NCBI GenBank assembly: GCA_946480605.1
Contig: CAMLKW010000055.1
Location: forward strand, 1 to 21,056
Source: an uncultured Roseateles sp.
GTDB lineage: Bacteria > Pseudomonadota > Gammaproteobacteria > Burkholderiales > Burkholderiaceae
Direction of reading: 5' to 3'
Length of the DNA stretch: 21,056 bases
Positions 16,325-21,056 of the stretch are shown piece by piece. Numbering within the stretch: the first letter of the stretch is position 1; every line of letters starts with the position of its first letter. Under the pieces are notes generated by a model that saw nothing but the letters and a program-made list of their open reading frames with translations, did no database searches and was not told the origin of the DNA. Both the position numbers and the translations under genes were made by a program.

Positions 16325-16347
16325 GCTGCGACCCAAGCCGTCGCAGC
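16325..16347. repeat. Hairpin between the WYL and HAD genes
   Basis: GCTGCGAC (16325-16332) and GTCGCAGC (16340-16347) form an 8-bp stem with a 7-base loop in the 50-base gap. There is no T-run, so it is not a normal terminator; it could slow transcription or mark an RNA processing site, or be chance in GC-rich DNA. Confidence 0.4.
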
Positions 16348-16365
16348 AGCCACGATGCTGGGCGT

Positions 16366-17031
16366 ATGCCCAGCCCCCTATCCGAACCGCTGCTCTTCCT
16401 CGACTTCGACGGCGTGCTGCATGCCAATGGCGCGCCGCCGCCGCGCCGTTTCGAACGGGCTGGCGCGCTCGTCGCGCTGCTGCAGCGCTGGCCAGGCTTG
16501 ACGGTGGTCGTGTCGTCGAGCTGGCGGCTGCACCACAGCTGGCCCGCGCTGCTGGACAGCCTGCCTCGGGCGCTGGCCACCAGGCTAGACGGCCGCACCG
16601 GCGCGGCCGTCATCGGCCGGCATGCCCGGTACCGGGAGATCGTCGATTGCTGGCAGCGGCTGGATGGTCGGCGCCCCTGGCGTGCGCTGGACGATGCGGC
16701 CTGGGAGTTCCCGCCCCGCTGTGAGCAGTTGATCGCCTGCAACGGCGCACTGGGCGTGCAGCAGGCGCAACTGGACGACTTGGAATGCTGGCTGATTGGG
16801 CTGTCCAGCCTTGAGTGCGCACTGGGCCGCGCCGAACCACGCCCTGCGCCCCAGCAGATGGCCCGCACGATTCAGCTGCTGCGACACCTGCCGGCGCGAT
16901 CACAAGTGAGCGTCGCCTGGCTACAGCGCGAGCTGCGACTCGGCTATCGCGAGGCCGTGCGCGCGCTCGCCGAAACGGAAGGCGAGCTGCTCAGCCCCAT
17001 GGACAGCGAGGGTCGCCGTTGGCGGCTATGA
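16366..17031 (+). CDS. HAD-domain protein fused to an FtsK-gamma-like winged helix
   Basis: The 221-residue protein opens with the HAD phosphatase motif L-F-L-D-F-D-G-V-L-H, with Asp13 as likely nucleophile and Asp15. S-S-S-W-R at 50-54 supplies motif II, and L-D-D at 108-110 fits the acidic motif IV. The layout is that of the HAD domain found in 'Swiss Army Knife' RNA-repair-type proteins. Residues about 178-221 are different: S-V-x-x-L-Q-R-E-L-R-L-G-Y, then an alanine-rich helix, then S-P-M-D-S-E-G-R-R. This closely follows the gamma DNA-binding domain of FtsK (S-I-S-x-V-Q-R-x-x-R-I-G-Y ... G-x-R). The protein may thus dephosphorylate or process a nucleic acid end while bound to DNA; that is inference. 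The last six bases overlap the convergent kinase gene. No clear ribosome binding site precedes ATG 16366. Confidence 0.82.
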   Translation: MPSPLSEPLLFLDFDGVLHANGAPPPRRFERAGALVALLQRWPGLTVVVSSSWRLHHSWPALLDSLPRALATRLDGRTGAAVIGRHARYREIVDCWQRLDGRRPWRALDDAAWEFPPRCEQLIACNGALGVQQAQLDDLECWLIGLSSLECALGRAEPRPAPQQMARTIQLLRHLPARSQVSVAWLQRELRLGYREAVRALAETEGELLSPMDSEGRRWRL

Positions 17032-18408
17032 AGCAGCAGCTGTCCGCCAGCTGTCGCGGTAGGCCCGCCAGCCATCGGGATTCCAGGCCTGCACGGGCGC
17101 CGCCGCACCCTCGGCCTGGCGGCCCCAGGCCTCCAGCAGCCAGGCGCCGCAGGTGGTGCCGCTGCTGTCGTCGGACACGATCACGTCGCGGCCCCCATCC
17201 ACGCCAGCCAGGCCAGCCAGCAGCGGGCCGAACTCGGCATTGGCCGTGAATGCGCCCTCCACCACCACGCGGCCGCTGGCGCCCAGCGCGTCCAGGCAGT
17301 GGTCGGTCATCAGCACCACGTACAGCGTCGCCAGCGCGGCCTGCTCGGCGGCATTGGCGGCCAGCGGGCCCACGAAGCGCCCCACCCGGCCCGCGAACGG
17401 GCCGCCGGTCTCGGCAAAACAGGGCAAGGCCATGCTGCCTTGCGCGATCAGCCGCTCGATGTCCGCGCGCTCGAACGGCGCCGGCTGGGTGCCGGCGATG
17501 GCGCCGAACTCGCGGCCGCCCATGAAACGCACGCAGGGCACGGCATCGCCGAATACATTGCAGTTGGCCAGCATGTCCTGCGCCTCCACCAGCGGCTTGG
17601 TCGCCGAGCCCAGCGCCGCGGCGATGAGCCAGGTGCCGGTGGACAGCACGGTACAGGGACCGCTGCGCTGCAGCGTCAGCAGGTGGCGCAGCAAGGACGC
17701 ATTACTGTCGTGGATGCCGCAGACGATCTCGCAATCGGGGCTGATGCCGGTGCGCGCCGCCAGTTCGGGCTGGATGCGCCCCAGCCGCGCCCAGGCGTCG
17801 CGCCGCTCGGGGAACAGCGGCTCCCAGCCGCGCGTCTCGACCAGCGACGACCAGCGACCCTCGGCCGGCCGCCACAGATCGGTGTGGCAGCCCAGCGAAG
17901 TGACCTCGCTGGCAGCGACGCCACTGAAGCGCCAGGCCCAGTACTGCGGGTACATCAGCACATGGCGGGTGCGCGCGAAGTCATCAGGGAAGCGGGCCTG
18001 CAGCCATTCCAGCTGCCGGCCCAGGTTCAGGCCGGCCGGCAGGCGCGGCGAGCCACTCTCGTCAAAGGCGGGCCGCACGGCGTCATAACGCTGCGCATCA
18101 GTGGCATCGCCGAACTCGTGCTCGTAGTCCAGCACGGGCAGCACCAGGCCGGCATCGTCCACCAGCGCGGCGGTCGCGCCATGCGTGACGGGAACGATGG
18201 CGCGGATGTCGGCCAGGCTGGCCAGTTCGGTCAGCTGAGCGCACATCCAGCTCCACAACCGCTCCGTGTCGTGGTGCGGATAGGGCCCGACGCGGCGCAC
18301 GGCGTTGGGCGTGCGCACCTCGGCCAGCGTCTTGCCGGCGGCATCGATCAGGGTCAGCTTGGCGTTGGTCTTGCCGATGTCGAGGACGACGGTGCCCGTC
18401 TGTTTCAT
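17026..18408 (-). CDS. FGGY-family carbohydrate kinase, probable L-rhamnulokinase
   Basis: I start the 460-residue protein at ATG 18408, not at the upstream in-frame codon 18471, because the kinase fold begins at once: D-I-G-K-T-N-A-K at residues 10-17 is the first ATP phosphate-binding loop of the FGGY/actin-like fold, and 18408 lies 10 bases past the regulator's stop. S-T-G-T-W at 256-260 is the second phosphate loop, and C-G-I-H-D-S-N lies in the central catalytic region. These kinases phosphorylate ketoses such as L-rhamnulose, L-fuculose or xylulose. The divergent rhamnulose-1-phosphate aldolase and the RG-I locus point to L-rhamnulose, giving L-rhamnulose 1-phosphate in the cytoplasm. 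It is probably co-transcribed with the DeoR gene. Family is sure; substrate is inferred from context. Confidence 0.88.
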   Translation of the reverse strand: MKQTGTVVLDIGKTNAKLTLIDAAGKTLAEVRTPNAVRRVGPYPHHDTERLWSWMCAQLTELASLADIRAIVPVTHGATAALVDDAGLVLPVLDYEHEFGDATDAQRYDAVRPAFDESGSPRLPAGLNLGRQLEWLQARFPDDFARTRHVLMYPQYWAWRFSGVAASEVTSLGCHTDLWRPAEGRWSSLVETRGWEPLFPERRDAWARLGRIQPELAARTGISPDCEIVCGIHDSNASLLRHLLTLQRSGPCTVLSTGTWLIAAALGSATKPLVEAQDMLANCNVFGDAVPCVRFMGGREFGAIAGTQPAPFERADIERLIAQGSMALPCFAETGGPFAGRVGRFVGPLAANAAEQAALATLYVVLMTDHCLDALGASGRVVVEGAFTANAEFGPLLAGLAGVDGGRDVIVSDDSSGTTCGAWLLEAWGRQAEGAAAPVQAWNPDGWRAYRDSWRTAAAS

Positions 18409-18418
18409 GCTCAAGCGT

Positions 18419-19288
18419 TCAGTGCGGTGTGGTGGCGTAAGGGCTGGCGTCCAGCACGCCGGCGAAGTCATGGCCCAGCGCCGACGCGTGCACGTCCTGG
18501 GGGTCCACGGCCTCGGGCTCCACCGTGATGACGCGCACGCCGTAATGCTCCAGCAATTGCACCGCGCTGTCGGAGGCGCCGGTGTCGGTGATGACGGTGG
18601 AGACGCGGTTCAGCCCGCACAGCACCAGGCCGGCCTTGCGCTGGAACTTGGAGCTGTCGACCAGCACGACCAGTTCCTCGGCCTGGCCGATCAGGCGCTT
18701 CTCGGCCTGGATCAGCAGCGGGTCGGCTTCCATCAGGCCCAGGATGGACAGGCCGTAGACGCCCATGAACATCTTGGCCGCGTAGTGGTGCTGGGCCACG
18801 TCGTTCTCGAACGGGCTGAGGATGACGTTCTGCTCGCGGTAGACCTTGCCGCCAGGCAGGATGATCTCGTTGTCGCTGGTCAGCAGCAGGCGCTGCGCCA
18901 TCAGGAACGAGTTCGTGAGAATCTTCAGCTGCTTCTCGACGAGAAACTCCGCCATCATGAACGTGGTGGTTCCACCGTTGATGATGATGGTTTCGCCGTT
19001 ACTGCACATCGAGGTGGCATAACGGGCGATGGCGCGCTTGGCGGCAGTATGTTGCTGAATATTGTTTTGAAAAGTCTCGCTGGACAGCGTGTATGACTTT
19101 TTCTTTTGCTCCAGCCTTTGAGCACCACCCCGGGTACGCGTCAGCTGGTTTTTGGCGGCCAGCCAGGAAATATCCCGGCGCACGGTTGCGGCCGATGCCG
19201 ACAACCATTCCATCAATTGCTGAACGCTGGCGTGCTCACGCTCGTCCAGCAGTTTGAGCAGACGCTTGTGTCGCTTGTGATTGATCAT
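18419..19288 (-). CDS. DeoR-family transcriptional regulator (probable rhamnose regulator)
   Basis: The 289-residue protein has an N-terminal DeoR helix-turn-helix (residues 5-60, with A-T-V-R-R-D-I as recognition helix and T-R-G-G-A in the wing) and a C-terminal DeoRC sensor domain (about 80-240). The sensor shows I-I-I-N-G-G-T-T-T for phosphosugar binding, L-P-G-G-K, and L-V-D-S-S-K-F. I choose ATG 19288 because AAGGTGG stands 5 bases before it. The frame is also open for 58 codons upstream to ATG 19462, but that stretch does not look like protein of this family. The gene leads the kinase and is divergent from the rhamnulose-phosphate aldolase. It probably represses both directions until a phosphorylated rhamnose intermediate binds; that mode is inferred from the family. 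Confidence 0.9.
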   Translation of the reverse strand: MINHKRHKRLLKLLDEREHASVQQLMEWLSASAATVRRDISWLAAKNQLTRTRGGAQRLEQKKKSYTLSSETFQNNIQQHTAAKRAIARYATSMCSNGETIIINGGTTTFMMAEFLVEKQLKILTNSFLMAQRLLLTSDNEIILPGGKVYREQNVILSPFENDVAQHHYAAKMFMGVYGLSILGLMEADPLLIQAEKRLIGQAEELVVLVDSSKFQRKAGLVLCGLNRVSTVITDTGASDSAVQLLEHYGVRVITVEPEAVDPQDVHASALGHDFAGVLDASPYATTPH

Positions 19289-19293
19289 GGAAG

Positions 19294-19300
19294 CCACCTT
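19294..19300 (-). promoter_or_regulatory. Ribosome binding site AAGGTGG for the DeoR gene
   Basis: Read on the - strand, AAGGTGG lies 5 bases before ATG 19288. It decides that start over the in-frame upstream ATG codons up to 19462. Confidence 0.8.
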
Positions 19301-19504
19301 GCTGTCGGGCGCCTTCCGGGTCGAGGGCGACCGTTGTCTCTTGAGGAGTCGCCCGACCTCTTGGGGTGGGCATCGCTTTGCCGGACCGGGCCTACGCTGG
19401 CCTGCTCTCGGGTCACGCCCCATGACCGTGTCACCGGGCGCCGTCGCCATGCTGCACTGCAATCAAGATCGCTCAGATCGCAGGTGAAACACAGTTCCGA
19501 AAGC

Positions 19505-19533
19505 AGATTACGTCAATCCCATGACAGCGTCAA
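19505..19533 (-). promoter_or_regulatory. Candidate sigma-70 promoter of the DeoR-kinase operon
   Basis: On the - strand TTGACG (19528-19533) is followed after 17 bases by TAATCT (19505-19510). The -35 is close to consensus; the -10 keeps only T, A and the last T. Its -35 abuts the palindrome at 19534, so a bound regulator would block it. Transcription would start near 19498, giving a leader of about 210 bases. Confidence 0.5.
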
Positions 19534-19567
19534 TCACGAAACGATCACGGCCGTGAGCGTTTCGTGA
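19534..19567. promoter_or_regulatory. 34-bp palindrome, candidate DeoR operator
   Basis: TCACGAAACGATCACGG (19534-19550) is followed directly by CCGTGAGCGTTTCGTGA (19551-19567). The arms are inverted repeats with one mismatch in 17. The site contains four half-sites: TCACG at 19534 and 19545, and CGTGA at 19552 and 19563, each pair 11 bases apart, about one helical turn. It lies between the divergent rhamnose genes. Binding by the adjacent DeoR protein is inferred. Confidence 0.72.
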
Positions 19568-19741
19568 GCGATTGCTTGTGCAGCGCAGCATTCGCTCATC
19601 CTTTTGATTTTGCGTGGCAGCGCTGCGCATGAGAGCGGGTTTGCCCCCACACTGCGGCCCGTTTCCCCCGTGGAGAACGGGCACCGGGCCGCATGTCGCG
19701 GCCACGAAGACGAAGACGCACCGATCACAGGCAAGCTCATC

Positions 19742-21056
19742 ATGACTGCAAATTCCCAGACCCCTGCACAACCCCCGATCGCCTCCAAGTGGGATGACGC
19801 CGTCGCGGCCAAACTGAGCGAGCCGGAACTGCTGCTGTACCGCTCGAATCTGCTTGGCTCCGATCTGCGCGTGACCAATTTCGGCGGCGGCAATACCTCG
19901 GCCAAGGTCACGATGCGCGACCACCTGACCGGCGAAGACGTGCAGGTGCTGTGGGTCAAGGGCTCGGGCGGCGACCTGGGCTCCATCAAGCTGGATGGTT
20001 TCTCCACGCTCTACATGGACAAGCTGAATGCGCTGAAGAAGCGTTATCGCGGCCTGGAACATGAAGACGAGATGGTGGATTACCTGCCGCACTGCACGTT
20101 CAATCTGAACCCGCGTGCCGCGAGTATCGATACCCCCCTGCACGCCTATATCCCGAAGGCGCATGTCGACCACATGCACCCGGACGCCATCATCGCCATC
20201 GCCGCCTGCGCCGACAGCAAGCGCCTGACCGAAGTGATCTTCGGCGGCCAGCTGGGCTGGCTGCCCTGGCAGCGCCCCGGCTACGACCTGGGCCTGAAGC
20301 TCGAAGCGCTCGCCACGTCGCAGCCGCAGCTCAAGGGCATCATCCTGGAAGGCCACGGCCTGTTCACCTGGGGTGACACCGCCAAGAGCTGCTACGAGAT
20401 CACGCTGGACATGATCCGCCTGGCCGAGCAGTGGCTGAACGAGAACATCAAGCAGCCGGTGTTCGGCGGCGTGAAGACCGTGACGCTGGCTGCCGAGCAG
20501 CGCGCCGCGATCGCCGCCAAGCTGATGCCCGCCCTGCGCGGCCGCATCAGCGCCGACGAGCGCAAGCTGGGCGACTTCAACGACAGCGCCGCCGTGCTCG
20601 AGTTCGTCGGCAGCAACGACCTCGTCAAGCTGGCCGCGCTGGGCACGTCCTGCCCCGACCACTTCCTGCGCACCAAGATCCGCCCGCTGGTGCTGGACTT
20701 CGACCCCAGCAACCCCGACGTGGACGCCGTGCTGGCCGGCCTGGACGCCGCACTGGAAGCCTACCGCGCCGACTACCGCGCCTACCACGAGCGCTGCAAG
20801 CGCCCGACCAGCCCGGCCGTGCGCGATGCCAACCCCATCATCTACCTGATCCCCGGCGTGGGCATGCTGTCCTTCGCCAAGGACAAGGCCACGGCCCGCA
20901 TCGCCGGTGAGTTCTACATCAACGCCATCAACGTGATGCGCGGCGCGAACGGCGTGGACAAGTACGTCGGCCTGCCCGAGCAGGAAGCCTTCGACATCGA
21001 GTACTGGCTGCTCGAAGAAGCCAAGCTGCAGCGCATGCCCAAGCCCAAGAGCCTGG
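19742..21056 (+). CDS. rhaD: Rhamnulose-1-phosphate aldolase part of RhaD-type bifunctional enzyme (3' partial)
   Basis: The frame is open from ATG 19742 to the right edge; 438 residues are visible and the stop lies outside. The protein matches the class II aldolase domain of the bifunctional rhamnulose-1-phosphate aldolase/lactaldehyde dehydrogenase. N-F-G-G-G-N-T-S (46-53) and K-G-S-G-G-D-L-G (73-80) bind the phosphate. H-V-D-H-M-H-P (141-147) and E-G-H-G-L (203-207) supply zinc ligands, probably His144, His146 and His205. It splits L-rhamnulose 1-phosphate into DHAP and L-lactaldehyde in the cytoplasm. The short-chain dehydrogenase half, expected after about residue 435 and oxidising lactaldehyde, would fall beyond the edge, so the fusion is inferred from the enlarged aldolase type. 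The ribosome binding site is weak (ACAGG, 19727-19731). It is divergent from the DeoR-kinase pair and probably under the same palindrome. Confidence 0.93.
   Translation, partial: MTANSQTPAQPPIASKWDDAVAAKLSEPELLLYRSNLLGSDLRVTNFGGGNTSAKVTMRDHLTGEDVQVLWVKGSGGDLGSIKLDGFSTLYMDKLNALKKRYRGLEHEDEMVDYLPHCTFNLNPRAASIDTPLHAYIPKAHVDHMHPDAIIAIAACADSKRLTEVIFGGQLGWLPWQRPGYDLGLKLEALATSQPQLKGIILEGHGLFTWGDTAKSCYEITLDMIRLAEQWLNENIKQPVFGGVKTVTLAAEQRAAIAAKLMPALRGRISADERKLGDFNDSAAVLEFVGSNDLVKLAALGTSCPDHFLRTKIRPLVLDFDPSNPDVDAVLAGLDAALEAYRADYRAYHERCKRPTSPAVRDANPIIYLIPGVGMLSFAKDKATARIAGEFYINAINVMRGANGVDKYVGLPEQEAFDIEYWLLEEAKLQRMPKPKSL

Larger units (their letters stand above)
19289..19741. other. Divergent intergenic region between the DeoR and aldolase genes
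   Basis: This 453-base stretch holds no gene I can support. Besides the palindrome (19534-19567) and the candidate - strand promoter (19505-19533), it has a tandem AGATCGC at 19466-19472 and 19475-19481, and CGTCAATC twice (19511-19518 and 19528-19535), 17 bases apart. I found no convincing sigma-70 promoter for the + strand aldolase gene. The only ribosome-binding candidate for that gene is a weak ACAGG at 19727-19731. Confidence 0.7.

Noticed and set aside
18409..18471. Longer N terminus for the kinase from codon 18471
   Set aside because: It would overlap the regulator gene by 53 bases and adds residues not expected before the first ATP loop.
17299..18528. 409-codon open frame on the + strand opposite the kinase
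   Set aside because: The kinase frame has both ATP-loop motifs; the + frame has none and reads as a shadow.
1..21056. CRISPR arrays, tRNA or rRNA genes, insertion sequences, attachment sites
   Set aside because: I saw no regularly spaced repeats, cloverleaf-like stretches, transposase motifs or flanking direct repeats around the 10742-17031 cassette. A hand search cannot exclude short att-type repeats.

Overview
The window is high-GC DNA of a Gram-negative bacterium. A PEP-CTERM sorting tail, Sec and Tat exported pectinases, a GPH-type sugar symporter and a fused rhamnulose-phosphate aldolase of the proteobacterial type suggest a betaproteobacterium of the order Burkholderiales, perhaps near Roseateles/Mitsuaria. 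The taxon is inferred from gene content only.

Region 1 (2-10659, all + strand) is a rhamnogalacturonan-I (RG-I) utilisation locus. It encodes a GH105 unsaturated rhamnogalacturonyl hydrolase (5' end outside the window), a GPH-family symporter, a Tat-exported PL26-type exo-rhamnogalacturonan lyase, a CE12-type rhamnogalacturonan acetylesterase and an exported beta-lactamase-fold serine hydrolase. These five are packed with gaps or overlaps of a few bases. After a 196-base gap come an exported PL4 rhamnogalacturonan lyase and a small PEP-CTERM protein, closed by a strong intrinsic terminator at 10695-10727. The proposed flow is: PL4 cuts the polymer, CE12 removes acetyl groups, PL26 trims chain ends, the symporter imports the fragments and GH105 splits the unsaturated disaccharide, releasing L-rhamnose.

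Region 2 (10742-17031) has nothing evident to do with pectin. A DUF2779-type protein (Cas4-like PD-(D/E)XK part with four candidate Fe-S cysteines, plus a DEDD exonuclease part) lies on the - strand. Facing away from it are four + strand genes: an unrecognised 582-residue protein, a clearly lower-GC 238-residue protein with a possible degenerate nuclease motif, a WYL-domain regulator, and a HAD-domain protein whose C terminus closely resembles the FtsK gamma winged helix. I read this as a candidate nucleic-acid-processing, possibly defensive, cassette lying between two sugar modules. That reading is inference.

Region 3 (17026-21056) is L-rhamnose catabolism. A FGGY kinase (probable rhamnulokinase) and a DeoR-family regulator are on the - strand. 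Divergent from them is the rhamnulose-1-phosphate aldolase part of a RhaD-type bifunctional enzyme, cut by the right edge. The divergent spacer holds a near-perfect 34-bp palindrome made of four TCACG half-sites next to a candidate promoter for the regulator gene. It is the best operator candidate in the window.

I saw no rRNA, tRNA, CRISPR array or insertion sequence.
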